Assembly (NCBI GenBank): GCA_017555845.1
Contig: JAFZFO010000023.1
Coordinates: forward strand, 1-64,000
Source: Bacteroidaceae bacterium
Lineage (GTDB): Bacteria > Bacteroidota > Bacteroidia > Bacteroidales > Bacteroidaceae
DNA: 64,000 bases
Reading direction: 5' to 3'
In this document: in pieces, positions 44,695 to 52,815 of the stretch
Layout: every line of letters starts with the position of its first letter
Position numbering within the stretch: position 1 is the stretch's first letter
Translations under genes and position numbers: made by a program
Notes under the pieces: generated by a model
Told to the model about the DNA's origin: nothing
Seen by the model: the letters and a program-made list of their open reading frames with translations, nothing else
Databases searched by the model: none

Positions 44695-45350
44695 ATACTA
44701 ACACAGACATACACAAGGACGCGGAAACACAGGCGCGTGTCAAGAAGGTGCACATCTCCTTCTTCTTCACTCTCGTTACACGTTGCATTGACATCATCGT
44801 GAGCTTTTTGGGCCTTGTGGTGTTCTCTCCGGTGTTTCTCGTAATCTACATTGCCGTCAAGCGCGAGGATGGCGGCGCAGTGGTCTTCAAGCAGGAGCGC
44901 ATGGGCTACAAAGGAAAGCCATTCACGCTCTATAAGTTCCGTTCAATGATTGTCAAAGCCGAGGAGAGCGGCGAGCCCGAGCTCTATAGCGGAGAGAGCG
45001 ATTCACGCCTCACACGCGTGGGCCGTTTCCTTCGCGAGCACCATCTCGACGAGCTTCCACAGTTGTGGAACGTGCTCAAGGGCGACATGAGCTTTGTGGG
45101 TTATCGCCCCGAGCGTGAGTTCTTTATTGAGAAGATCAAGGCCATCAACCCCGACTATGAGCTTCTCTACCACATGCGCCCCGGTGTGTTCTCCAACGCA
45201 ACCCTTTATAACGGTTACACATACACCATGGAGAAGATGCTCACAAGGCTCGATATGGACCTCGAATACCTCTACAACCACTCGTTGTGGCTCTATATAA
45301 AGATCATCTTCCTCACAGTGTTGTCAATACTCACAGGAAAGAAATTCTGA
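44679..45350 (+). CDS. Undecaprenyl-phosphate sugar-1-phosphate transferase (short PglC/WcaJ-type)
   Basis: This 223-aa initiating enzyme moves a sugar-1-phosphate from an NDP-sugar to undecaprenyl phosphate. It has one re-entrant membrane helix (LVTRCIDIIVSFLGLVVFSP) and the family core VFKQERMGYKGKPFTLYKFRSM, then SDSRLTRVGRFLREHHLDEL and PQLWNVLKGDMSFVGYRPER. Lack of the N-terminal four-helix domain makes it the short monotopic type. It belongs to the second capsule block, near the 3' end of the locus. Confidence 0.92.
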   Translation: MDKTLNTNTDIHKDAETQARVKKVHISFFFTLVTRCIDIIVSFLGLVVFSPVFLVIYIAVKREDGGAVVFKQERMGYKGKPFTLYKFRSMIVKAEESGEPELYSGESDSRLTRVGRFLREHHLDELPQLWNVLKGDMSFVGYRPEREFFIEKIKAINPDYELLYHMRPGVFSNATLYNGYTYTMEKMLTRLDMDLEYLYNHSLWLYIKIIFLTVLSILTGKKF

Positions 45351-45359
45351 TACGTAGCC

Positions 45360-45641
45360 ATGAGTGATTGTGTTATACGCCCCAAGAACAATCTGCAGTT
45401 GCGCAAGCTGGGCAACTCATATATGATTGTCGAGGTAAGTGCCGAGAACGTGAACATGAGCAACGTCTACACCCTCAACAAGACAGCGGCCGATATGTGG
45501 CAGCTCATTACCGAGGGCGAGCACACTGCTGCCGACCTTGCCGGTTGGCTCTGCTCAAAGTACGATGTCGAGCCCGCCACCGCGCAGGCCGATGTTGAGC
45601 AGCAGCTTGCCGAGTGGCGAGAATTTGGGTTGATATTTTAA
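45360..45641 (+). CDS. PqqD-like (RRE-fold) protein
   Basis: The 93-aa sequence (IRPKNNLQLRKLGNSYMIVE, then NVYTLNKTAADMWQLITEGE, LAGWLCSKYDVEPATAQADV) matches the PqqD/RiPP recognition element pattern: a beta hairpin followed by NxxAxxIWxLLxEGxT and a helical end. Free-standing PqqD-like proteins bind peptide substrates for radical-SAM, cyclase or kinase partners. It is followed by a nucleotidyltransferase and an HPr-kinase-like gene, as in some lasso-peptide clusters. It is nine bases after the sugar transferase stop. Confidence 0.75.
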   Translation: MSDCVIRPKNNLQLRKLGNSYMIVEVSAENVNMSNVYTLNKTAADMWQLITEGEHTAADLAGWLCSKYDVEPATAQADVEQQLAEWREFGLIF

Positions 45642-45860
45642 TGATTAACGGTTAACGATTAATGATTAACGATTAATGATTAACGATTAACGATTAACGA
45701 TTAACGATTAACGGATTTAAACGATTAATGATTAATGGTTAACGATTAACGATTAACGATTAACGGATTTAAACGATTAATGATTAGAGATTAACGATTA
45801 ACGGATTTAAACGATTAGGGATTAACGAAGCTTCGTTCAACGTTCAACGTTCCTCGTTCA
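45642..45860. repeat. Heptamer array (ATTAACG type) inside the capsule operon
   Basis: More than 20 degenerate 7-nt units (ATTAACG, ATTAATG), with GGATTTAAACGATTA insertions recurring in register. It separates pqqD from the nucleotidyltransferase gene and is transcribed if the block is one operon. Confidence 0.85.
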
Positions 45861-45866
45861 ACAGTT

Positions 45867-45944
45867 GACAACACTCGCTATTCGCGACCCGCAGGGCACG
45901 ACTTGTCCCCGTGCAACCTGCGACCATTCGCTGCTCGTGTTATC
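45867..45944. repeat. Structured palindromic repeat, copy G
   Basis: The inner stems are intact: CGCAGG (45890-45895)/CCTGCG (45917-45922) and GCACG/CGTGC with a 9-nt loop of different sequence. The outer stem is partly mismatched (9 of 12 pairs). It is the copy inside the capsule operon. Confidence 0.75.
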
Positions 45945-46018
45945 GAAACTTCGTTTTCCTCGTTAAACGTTCCACGTTCCTCGTTAAACGTTCCACGTTC
46001 CTCGTTAAACGCAAATAT

Positions 46019-47116
46019 ATGTATAATAATTCATCGCGGTTACAGAGGGCCTTGTTCGCTTTGTTGCGTTCGGGGTTGTGGGAACGGGCTATTGATGACA
46101 GCTCCGCCTTCCCGTTGACGGCCGACGAGTGGAAACAGCTCTACGGCGTGGCAAAACAGCAGACCGTGCTTGGCATTGTCTATCAGGGACTGCAACATCT
46201 GCCCCAGGACATGCTGCCGCCAATGCCGCTGCTGGTGCGCTGGACAGCCGTTGCCGATGCCATTGAGCGCCGCAACAGGGAAGTTGACAATGCATTGTCG
46301 AGCCTGTATGCTCTGCTCCGTTCACAAGGGATAGGCCCTGTCCTGCAAAAGGGTCAAGGAGTGGCGCTGCTCTATGAGAAGCCGTTGCTCCGCGAGTGTG
46401 GCGACATTGACCTCTTCTTGGGGAGCAAGAGCGCCATGGAGACAGCAAACAGTTGCATACGCAACCACAATATACGCGTCGAAGCGATGCCCGATGACAG
46501 CTTTACCTACACATGGCAAGGTGTCGAGGTCGAGCATCATTCACGCCTGCTCGATTTGCACAATCCCTTTCTGCAGGGCTATGCCCGCAGGCTGGAGCGT
46601 GCTCACGGGTACGATGCCGTGGAGCTGCCATCCCGCCAGGGACAGCAGATTGCCGTTGCATCGCCTTTCCTTAACCTGCTGCTGCTTGACCTGCACATCC
46701 TCAAGCACGCGCTCGGTTGGGGCATAGGACTTCGCCAGCTGTGTGATATGGCACGCGCCTGTCACGCCTACAGCGGCAAGATTGACAAGACCCAGATGCA
46801 GCGCTGCTGCCACAGGATGGGCATGAGACGTTGGAACCCCCTGTTGCACGCCTTCCTGGTCAACTATCTTGGGTTGCCGGTGGAGCATCTGCCTTATCCC
46901 GCGGTTGCCAAGGACGCAGTGCCGTTGCTCAACATCGTGTGGCAAGGCGGAAACTTCGGTTTCGGCTTCCGTCAAGGCAAGGCACCCGCGCAGGGCACGT
47001 GGAAACGTAAGTTGCGCACTGCAGGTTCCTTCTGCAGCAAGGTGCCGTTTGTGGTGCGCTATGCGCCCAAAGAAGCTTTTTGGATATTCACCGGTTTGTT
47101 GAAAGGACAAATGTGA
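46019..47116 (+). CDS. Nucleotidyltransferase family protein (PF14907-like)
   Basis: The 365-aa protein opens MYNNSSRLQRALFALLRSGL and has the nucleotidyltransferase metal motif GDIDLFLG (residues 128-135) preceded by VLQKGQGVALLYEKPLLREC. This is the NTP_transf_5-like pattern; substrate unknown. Family members occur beside PqqD-like and HPr-kinase-like genes in lasso-peptide and surface-polysaccharide clusters. The open frame continues to 45911, but the upstream 36 codons encode repeat-derived FLVKRST units, so the ATG at 46019 is used. The next gene starts within its stop (TGATG). Confidence 0.75.
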   Translation: MYNNSSRLQRALFALLRSGLWERAIDDSSAFPLTADEWKQLYGVAKQQTVLGIVYQGLQHLPQDMLPPMPLLVRWTAVADAIERRNREVDNALSSLYALLRSQGIGPVLQKGQGVALLYEKPLLRECGDIDLFLGSKSAMETANSCIRNHNIRVEAMPDDSFTYTWQGVEVEHHSRLLDLHNPFLQGYARRLERAHGYDAVELPSRQGQQIAVASPFLNLLLLDLHILKHALGWGIGLRQLCDMARACHAYSGKIDKTQMQRCCHRMGMRRWNPLLHAFLVNYLGLPVEHLPYPAVAKDAVPLLNIVWQGGNFGFGFRQGKAPAQGTWKRKLRTAGSFCSKVPFVVRYAPKEAFWIFTGLLKGQM

Positions 47117-48018
47117 TGAAGACAAAGGAATACATATACTCAGTGGCCGGTTTCGGGATGACCATCCATCTGCCCGAGCCGTGGGATGCGGGCCTGTTGT
47201 TGCCCTCTTTCCGCCCCTTCGCGCACGATGCCGCCGCTGTGGATACCATGCTGCTCGCTTGCACTGTCAGCATCGAACAGGACAACCCGTGCCTCCATGA
47301 CCTTGGCGCGGTTGTCGAGGAGACAGTGAATGATATGGGCCACATACGCCTCTATCATCATCCCGTGGGGTACAGGGTAGTGCTCTCTGTCGAGGGTGGC
47401 GGCTGGCAGCACACCATGCTGGCTACAAAGGACTTCACGCAGTTGACGGTACGCCTCTGCTCACAGGACAGGCTCATGGGGCACATGCTCTCATCGTTCC
47501 TGCGCCTTGCCTATTCGCAGGCCATCCTGTACCACGATGCCGTCTCCATCCACGCCTCGGCGGTGCACAACGGCGGGCGTGCCTTCCTGTTCCTGGGAAA
47601 GAGCGGAACGGGAAAAAGCACCCACTCATCGCTGTGGATGCAGCACATCCCCGCGACAGGGCTGTTGAATGATGACAATCCCACGTTGCGCATAAAGGAT
47701 GGCAAGGCCTATGCTTGGGGCACTCCATGGAGTGGCAAGACCCCTTGCTATATAAATAAGGTATACCCTGTGGGTGGGGTGGTGCGCCTGCGACAGGCTC
47801 CCGCCAACAGCTTCCACCGCCAGGAGGGCGTCGGCGCCTTTGTGGCGCTTTTGCCGGGCTGCTCGGTCATTGGCCAGGACGAGGCTTTGCGCTCCCGTCT
47901 CTATGACACCGTGGGCCGTCTGGCGCAGATTGTCGCTGTGGGCACTATGGATTGCCTGCCCGACAGCGAAGCTGTTACCATGTGCCACGCCGCACTGAAT
48001 GATATTGAGAAACAATAA
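47116..48018 (+). CDS. HPr kinase/phosphorylase-like protein (HprK C-terminal domain)
   Basis: The 300-aa protein has a P-loop FLFLGKSGTGKSTHSSLW (Walker A GKSGTGKST, residues 161-169) and LNDDNPTLRI with YAWGTPWSGKTP, the layout of the HprK/PEP-carboxykinase-type P-loop. HprK phosphorylates a Ser on HPr; related stand-alone proteins phosphorylate lasso peptides. Here it forms a coupled unit (TGATG) with the nucleotidyltransferase, just before Wza. A kinase role on a peptide or polysaccharide component is inferred only. Confidence 0.75.
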   Translation: MKTKEYIYSVAGFGMTIHLPEPWDAGLLLPSFRPFAHDAAAVDTMLLACTVSIEQDNPCLHDLGAVVEETVNDMGHIRLYHHPVGYRVVLSVEGGGWQHTMLATKDFTQLTVRLCSQDRLMGHMLSSFLRLAYSQAILYHDAVSIHASAVHNGGRAFLFLGKSGTGKSTHSSLWMQHIPATGLLNDDNPTLRIKDGKAYAWGTPWSGKTPCYINKVYPVGGVVRLRQAPANSFHRQEGVGAFVALLPGCSVIGQDEALRSRLYDTVGRLAQIVAVGTMDCLPDSEAVTMCHAALNDIEKQ

Positions 48019-48032
48019 AAAGACGATTATAT

Positions 48033-48824
48033 ATGAACAGATTAAACATTTGTCTGCTTTTGCTTGCAACGTTGCTGCTGGGTTCATGCTCACGCAAGAA
48101 CTATCTCTATCTGCAGGATATGCAGTTGGGCGAGATGTATCCTTTCGAGGAGAAGCACGAGGCTACCGTTCATCCCGATGACAGGCTGAAGATTGTTGTC
48201 AGCTGCGAGAAACCTGCGCTTGCCATGCCTTTCAATGCGCGCACCGGCTCGGTTCAGATGCGCGAGGACGGCACCGTGGCGTCAGTGGGCTCAACCGATG
48301 ACAACAAATACCGCGTTGATGCCGATGGCTGCATCGATTTCCCCATGCTTGGCAGCCTCAAGGTGCAGGGACTCCGTCTCAGCGAGGTCAAGGAACTCAT
48401 TACCAGGAAGATCATCGATGAGGGCTATATCAACGACCCACTTGTGTCGGTCGACATTGTCAACTTCAAGTATGTGGTGCTTGGCGCCATAGGCTCAAAC
48501 GGTGTCTTCACTGTCGATGATGACCGCATAACCCTTGTCGAGGCCATTGCCAAGGCCGGCGACCTTGCACAGAATGCCCGCATTGACCTCGTCAAGGTCA
48601 TCCGCGAGGAGGAGGGTGGCCGCAAGGTCTACGTCCACGACCTGCGCAAGATGGAAACCTTCTACTCTCCCGCATTCTACCTGCAGCAGAACGACATTGT
48701 ATACGTAGAGCCAAAGTACAAGAAGAAAGATGCCGAAGACCGTGGCATTCAATATACTACACTATTGTTGAGTATAACATCGTCATTGACAACTATACTT
48801 TGGTATTTGAATAGTAATAGATAA
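48033..48824 (+). CDS. Polysaccharide export lipoprotein (Wza-like)
   Basis: The 263-aa precursor has a lipobox LGSC (Cys19). The Poly_export domain begins around HPDDRLKIVVSCEKPALA, and a SLBB-type region contains FPMLGSLKVQGLRLSEVKEL and VLGAIGSNGVFTVDDDRITL. It ends in a membrane-like helix (TTLLLSITSSLTTILWYL). Wza forms the outer-membrane exit channel for capsule and pairs with Wzc next door. It is separated from wzc by a short heptamer array. Confidence 0.9.
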   Translation: MNRLNICLLLLATLLLGSCSRKNYLYLQDMQLGEMYPFEEKHEATVHPDDRLKIVVSCEKPALAMPFNARTGSVQMREDGTVASVGSTDDNKYRVDADGCIDFPMLGSLKVQGLRLSEVKELITRKIIDEGYINDPLVSVDIVNFKYVVLGAIGSNGVFTVDDDRITLVEAIAKAGDLAQNARIDLVKVIREEEGGRKVYVHDLRKMETFYSPAFYLQQNDIVYVEPKYKKKDAEDRGIQYTTLLLSITSSLTTILWYLNSNR

Positions 48825-48945
48825 GCGATTAACGTTTAACGATTAATGATTAACGGATTTAAACGATTAACGATTAACGAAGTCTTGTTCAACGTTCATC
48901 GTTCAACGTTCCTCGTTCCACGTTAATCGATAAAAAATAATTAAG
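48825..48945. repeat. Short heptamer array between wza and wzc
   Basis: About 120 bases of ATTAACG and CGTTCAACGTTC-type units lie within the operon; no gene or promoter motif is visible. Confidence 0.75.
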
Positions 48946-51297
48946 ATGAGTAACACAAACAACAAGAACGAGTCGGGATTGAATGTCCTTGATCTCTTTT
49001 TCTATCTGCTCTCAAAGTGGCCATGGTTCCTGCTTTCCATCCTCGTTTGCGGTGGTTTTGCATGGTACCAGTATGCCAAGGCTCCGTTTGTCTACTTCGG
49101 ACAGGCGACAGTGATCATCAAGGACCCCTCGAACAAGACTTCGTCGGCGGGTCTCGACCGCTACGATAACCTCATCAATAAGGTCAACGTGGCAAACGAG
49201 ATTCTGCAGTTCCGTTCAAAGAAGCTCATGAGCGAGGTTGTCTCACGTCTCGATGCCAATGTGAGCTACACCCATACCGACGGCTTGCGCGACATTGAGC
49301 TCTACAGCCAGTCGCCTGTCAAGGTCTCATTCATTGACTTCATCCCATCGGCCTACACGTCATTTACCGTGACACCGCTGCCCGATGGAAAGGTGCAGTT
49401 TGCCAATGTCCCCGGTACAGCCGAGGGATACACCCAGTCTGTTGCCTTTGGCGATACAGTGCTGCTGTCGGCAGGCCGCGTGGTGGTGAACCCCACCAAC
49501 TTCCATTCCAAGCAGTGGCATGGCGTGCCCATCGCCGTTGCCCGCAGGCCGGTAGCCGCTACAGCAGCCGGCATCCTTGGCCGCATGTCGGTGCGCCAGC
49601 AGGACGAGGAGTCATCAATCCTCCTTTTCTCCATGCAGGACAGCTCTCCAGTGCGCATCGAGGATATCCTCAACACCCTCATCGACGTGTATAACGAGGA
49701 GGCCATCAACGACAAGAACCGTGTGGCTGTCAACACCGCCGACTTCATCAATGAGCGACTCATCATCATTGAGAACGAGCTGGGTGGCGTGGAGAGCCAG
49801 ATCGAGAAGTTCAAGCAGGACAACAAGATGTACAGCGTGGGCTCTGCCGTAGGCCAGTATATGGGCGAGAGCCAGCGCTTCACCGGCGAGGAGATTGAGC
49901 TCGAGACCCAGCTGCGCATCATCAACTACGTGAAGGAGTACCTTGTCGACCCATCAAAGGAGACCGAACTCATCCCCACCAACACCGGCGTGGGCGACTC
50001 CAAGGTCGAGGGACTCATTGCCCAGTACAACAGCATGAAGGTGCGCCGCGACAACTACATCGAGGCCAGCAGCGAGCGCAACCCCGTGGTTCAGGAGCTC
50101 AACAACAACCTCCGTGCCACCAAGCAGACCATCATCCGCACCATCGACAACCTCATTGTCAGCATCGAGGTACGCCTCAAGGATGCCCGCAGCCAGCTGC
50201 AGCGTGCCGATGCCCGTCTTGCCACCATCCCCACCAAGGAGCGCGAGATGCTCAGCATCGAGCGTCAGCAGAAGATCAAGGAGTCACTCTACCTGTTCCT
50301 CCTTAACCGCCGCGAGGAGAATGCCCTCACACAGGCTATGGCCGACAACAACGCCCGCGTCATTGACAGTGCCGAGGCAGGCTATGCTCCCATCAGCCCC
50401 ATCCGCAACCGCATCCTTCTCATGGGCCTTCTCCTGGGCTTCGCCATCCCGGCAGTCATCTTCCTGCTTATAATGTTCCTCGACACACGTGTGCAGACAC
50501 GCAAGGACCTTGAGGCAGCCGTCACCTTGCCCTATCTTGGCGAGATCCCCGTCGACAAGCGTCGCAAGAACCGCAAGAACCCACAGGAGGCAGCTGTCAA
50601 GAGCGATGGCGACGACCTCACCTCCGAGGCCTTCCGCATCGTGCGCACCAACCTCTCGTTCATGATGAAGAAGGAGGAGGGCCGCAAGGTAATTACCTTT
50701 ACCTCGTTCAACCCCGGTGCCGGAAAGACATACATCGCCCGTAACCTCGCCGTGAGTCTTGCCCACGCAGGCAAGAGCGTGATCATCGTCGACCTCGATA
50801 TTCGCCGTCGCACCATCTCACGCCTCACACGTGCAGCCAAGATTGGTCTTACCGATTTCATCGTCGACAAGACCTTGACCGTCAACGATATCATCCAGCC
50901 TTGCAACGATGCCCAGGGCGTCGATATCATCTCGGCAGGCTCTACAGCGCCAAACCCCGCCGAGCTGTTGATGGATGGCCGCCTCGATGAGCTCTTTGCC
51001 CGGTTGCGCCAACAGTATGACTTTGTCCTTGCCGATAATGTCCCCGCCGGCATTGTTGCCGATGGCGACATCTCCAACCGCGTTACAGACCTCACACTCT
51101 TTGTGGTGCGTGCCGGCCTCATTGACAAACGCCAGTTGCCCGACCTCGAGCAGCTCTACCGCCAGAACAAATATAAGAATATGGCGCTTGTCCTCAACGG
51201 AGCCGACCCCGAACGCCGCGGCTATGGTTACAGCTACGGCTATGGCTACGGATACGGATACGGTTATGGATATAGCTACGGCTATGGAAAGAAATAA
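48946..51297 (+). CDS. Wzc-like chain-length regulator and bacterial tyrosine kinase with Gly-Tyr tail
   Basis: The 783-aa inner-membrane protein has a Wzz domain (first helix WPWFLLSILVCGGFAWYQYA, periplasmic coiled coils such as IEKFKQDNKMY, second helix near 490-510). The cytoplasmic BY-kinase has Walker A NPGAGKT, Walker A' VIIVDLDIRRR and a Walker B-type FVLADN. The C-terminus is RRGYGYSYGYGYGYG... with 11 tyrosines, the likely autophosphorylation cluster. Wzc cycles of phosphorylation drive capsule polymerisation and export with Wza. It is the last gene of the capsule operon and is followed by a perfect terminator. Confidence 0.93.
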   Translation: MSNTNNKNESGLNVLDLFFYLLSKWPWFLLSILVCGGFAWYQYAKAPFVYFGQATVIIKDPSNKTSSAGLDRYDNLINKVNVANEILQFRSKKLMSEVVSRLDANVSYTHTDGLRDIELYSQSPVKVSFIDFIPSAYTSFTVTPLPDGKVQFANVPGTAEGYTQSVAFGDTVLLSAGRVVVNPTNFHSKQWHGVPIAVARRPVAATAAGILGRMSVRQQDEESSILLFSMQDSSPVRIEDILNTLIDVYNEEAINDKNRVAVNTADFINERLIIIENELGGVESQIEKFKQDNKMYSVGSAVGQYMGESQRFTGEEIELETQLRIINYVKEYLVDPSKETELIPTNTGVGDSKVEGLIAQYNSMKVRRDNYIEASSERNPVVQELNNNLRATKQTIIRTIDNLIVSIEVRLKDARSQLQRADARLATIPTKEREMLSIERQQKIKESLYLFLLNRREENALTQAMADNNARVIDSAEAGYAPISPIRNRILLMGLLLGFAIPAVIFLLIMFLDTRVQTRKDLEAAVTLPYLGEIPVDKRRKNRKNPQEAAVKSDGDDLTSEAFRIVRTNLSFMMKKEEGRKVITFTSFNPGAGKTYIARNLAVSLAHAGKSVIIVDLDIRRRTISRLTRAAKIGLTDFIVDKTLTVNDIIQPCNDAQGVDIISAGSTAPNPAELLMDGRLDELFARLRQQYDFVLADNVPAGIVADGDISNRVTDLTLFVVRAGLIDKRQLPDLEQLYRQNKYKNMALVLNGADPERRGYGYSYGYGYGYGYGYGYSYGYGKK

Positions 51298-51301
51298 AAT
51301 G

Positions 51302-51343
51302 AACCAAACGACCAAGAGCAATCTTGGTCGTTTGGTTTATTTT
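51302..51343 (+). terminator. Terminator of the capsule operon
   Basis: AACCAAACGACCAAGA (51302-51317) and TCTTGGTCGTTTGGTT (51322-51337) form a perfect 16-bp stem with a 4-nt loop, followed by TATTTTAT. Confidence 0.9.
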
Positions 51344-51540
51344 ATAGGTTAAAGGTTAAAGGTTAATGGTTATAGGTAATAGGTTAAAGGTTATAGGTTA
51401 TAGGTTAAAGGTTAAAGGTTAATGGTTATAGGTAATAGGTTAAAGGTTATAGGTTATAGGTTAAAGGTTATAGGTTAAAGGTTAAAGGTTAATGGTTAAC
51501 GGTTATAGGTTAAAGGTTAAAGGTTCCTTTTTCCTTTCAT
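51344..51540 (+). repeat. Heptamer array (GGTTAAA type)
   Basis: About 25 degenerate units (GGTTAAA, GGTTATA, GGTAATA), followed by pyrimidine-rich CCTTTTCCC DNA. No gene is visible. Confidence 0.85.
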
Positions 51541-51591
51541 CCTTTCCCCTTTTCCCTTTTCCCTTTCATCCTTTTGAGCCTAGTAGCCTTT

Positions 51592-51669
51592 GACAATGCC
51601 AACTGATCGCATCCCGCAGGGCACGAATTACAGCCGTGCTACCTGCGACTAACCGCTGTTGGCATCGTC
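51592..51669. repeat. Structured palindromic repeat, copy D
   Basis: Outer stem GACAATGCCAAC/GTTGGCATCGTC (one mismatch); inner stems identical to copy A. It is followed by a GGTTTT-AAAACC hairpin and CTCGGCTTTCC. Confidence 0.85.
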
Positions 51670-51768
51670 GAACCCTCGGTTTTGTAAAAACCTCGGCTTT
51701 CCCCTTTTCCCTTTCCCCTTTCTCCTTTTCCCTTTTCCCTTTTCGCCCTTTTGGGCTTTGTAGTCTTT

Positions 51769-51846
51769 GCCAATGCCAACTGATCGCATCCCGCAGGGCA
51801 CGAATTACAGCCGTGCAACCTGCGACTAACTGCTGTTGGCATCGTC
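51769..51846. repeat. Structured palindromic repeat, copy E
   Basis: As copy D, with a changed left end (GCCAATGCCAAC). Inner stems intact; the trailing GGTTTT-AAAACC hairpin is kept. The DNA between copies D and E is pyrimidine-rich (CTTTTCCC) and contains no gene. Confidence 0.85.
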
Positions 51847-52018
51847 GAACCCTCGGTTTTATAAAAACCTCGGCTTTCCCCTTTTCCCTTTGTCCTTTCC
51901 CCTTTCCCTTTTCCCTTTGTCCTTTCCCCTTTCTCCTTTCATCCTTTGTCCTTTCCCCTTTAACCTTTCATCGTTAATCGTTCCTCGTTCCACGTTCAAC
52001 GTTCCTCGTTCATCAGTT

Positions 52019-52096
52019 GACAACATCAACTCTCCGCAACCCGCGCGGCATAACCTGCAGCTATGCTACGCGCGACCTATTGCTGTTGATGTTGTC
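52019..52096. repeat. Structured palindromic repeat, copy H (most divergent)
   Basis: Outer stem GACAACATCAAC/GTTGATGTTGTC (perfect) and inner stems CGCGCG/CGCGCG and GCATA/TATGC all pair perfectly although most positions differ from copy A. The loop length is again 9 nt. Confidence 0.85.
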
Positions 52097-52129
52097 GATG
52101 CCTCCGGCATTCATCGTTAATCGTTCATC

Positions 52130-52165
52130 GTTAACCTTTAACCTTTAACCATTAACCTTTACCCG
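52130..52165. repeat. Short heptamer array before the hip operon
   Basis: CCTTTAACC units in the opposite orientation to the array at 51344, so the arrays flank copies D, E and H as an imperfect inverted pair. Confidence 0.7.
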
Positions 52166-52196
52166 TTATTTTCTATTTGTTGTTTGTAAAAAAACG

Positions 52197-52290
52197 TCCC
52201 GTTCGGGTGTGTTTTTAAATAAAATTACTATATTTGTACCCGTAAGGGTTTATTGTTTGGTGGAATAATTAAAATTATACCCGTAAGGGT
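52197..52290 (+). promoter_or_regulatory. hipB promoter with three phased operator palindromes
   Basis: Three 12-bp palindromes, TCCCGTTCGGGT (52197-52208), ACCCGTAAGGGT (52238-52249) and ACCCGTAAGGGT (52279-52290), have centres exactly 41 bp apart. A perfect -7 box TATATTTG (52229-52236) lies between the first and second, so the likely transcript start is inside the second site. This is the expected arrangement for autorepression by HipB. Confidence 0.8.
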
Positions 52291-52300
52291 TGTTATAGAT

Positions 52301-52492
52301 ATGAATTTAGGAGAGTATATCAGAGCAAAAAGAAAATTGCATAATCTCACTCAGGTGGAACTTGCAGAGAGAAGCGGTGTGGGAATACGCTTTGTGCGTG
52401 AACTTGAAAAAGGGAAACTCACCGTGCAATTAGACAAGGTCAATCAGGTATTGGAACTTTTTGGGGAAACATTGAAACCTGCTAAAATTTAA
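52301..52492 (+). CDS. hipB: HipB-like antitoxin/repressor
   Basis: The 63-aa helix-turn-helix protein (MNLGEYIRAKRKLHNLTQVE, then LAERSGVGIRFVRELEKGKL, TVQLDKVNQVLELFGETL) is a compact Xre-type DNA binder of the HipB family. It would bind the palindromes upstream and, with HipS, control HipT. The upstream in-frame extension to 52253 is rejected because it runs through the operators. It starts 10 bases after the third palindrome. Confidence 0.9.
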   Translation: MNLGEYIRAKRKLHNLTQVELAERSGVGIRFVRELEKGKLTVQLDKVNQVLELFGETLKPAKI

Positions 52493-52497
52493 ATACT

Positions 52498-52815
52498 ATG
52501 AGAAAAGCAAAAGTGTATATCAACGAGCTCTTTTGTGGTGTACTTACCGAAGACTACGAGGGCTACCATTTCTCATACATACCAGAATATCTGGCTTTGG
52601 AAGGAGCTACCCCTTTGAGCCCAACTATGCCATTGCAAGAGGAGGAGTTTGTAAAGGAATTCATGTTTCCTGTTTTCGACGGGCTTATACCCGAGGGGTG
52701 GATGCTTGATATTGTCGACAAGAACTGGAAGGTGAATCCTCGCGACAGGATGAAACTGTTGCTGTTGTGTTGTAAAGATTGTATAGGTAATATAAGTGTT
52801 CAGGAGTATGAATGA
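52498..52815 (+). CDS. hipS: HipS-like protein (HipA N-terminal subdomain)
   Basis: The 105-aa protein (KAKVYINELFCGVLTEDYEG, YHFSYIPEYLALEGATPLSP, TMPLQEEEFVKEFMFPVFDG, LIPEGWMLDIV) matches the first N-subdomain of HipA, normally fused to the kinase. As a separate gene between hipB and the kinase it fits the tripartite HipBST systems, where HipS is the direct antitoxin of the kinase HipT. It starts five bases after hipB and overlaps hipT by eight bases. Confidence 0.85.
   Translation: MRKAKVYINELFCGVLTEDYEGYHFSYIPEYLALEGATPLSPTMPLQEEEFVKEFMFPVFDGLIPEGWMLDIVDKNWKVNPRDRMKLLLLCCKDCIGNISVQEYE

Noticed and set aside
45642..45860. Possible CRISPR or telomere-type array
   Set aside because: Units are 7 bp with drift and no unique spacers; nothing indicates a replicon end.
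51636..51977. 113-aa ORF with FPFSLSPF-type repeats, and similar ORFs at 17116-17346, 19828-20061 and 53926-54159
   Set aside because: They arise from translation of pyrimidine-rich and palindromic intergenic repeats; no independent coding signal.
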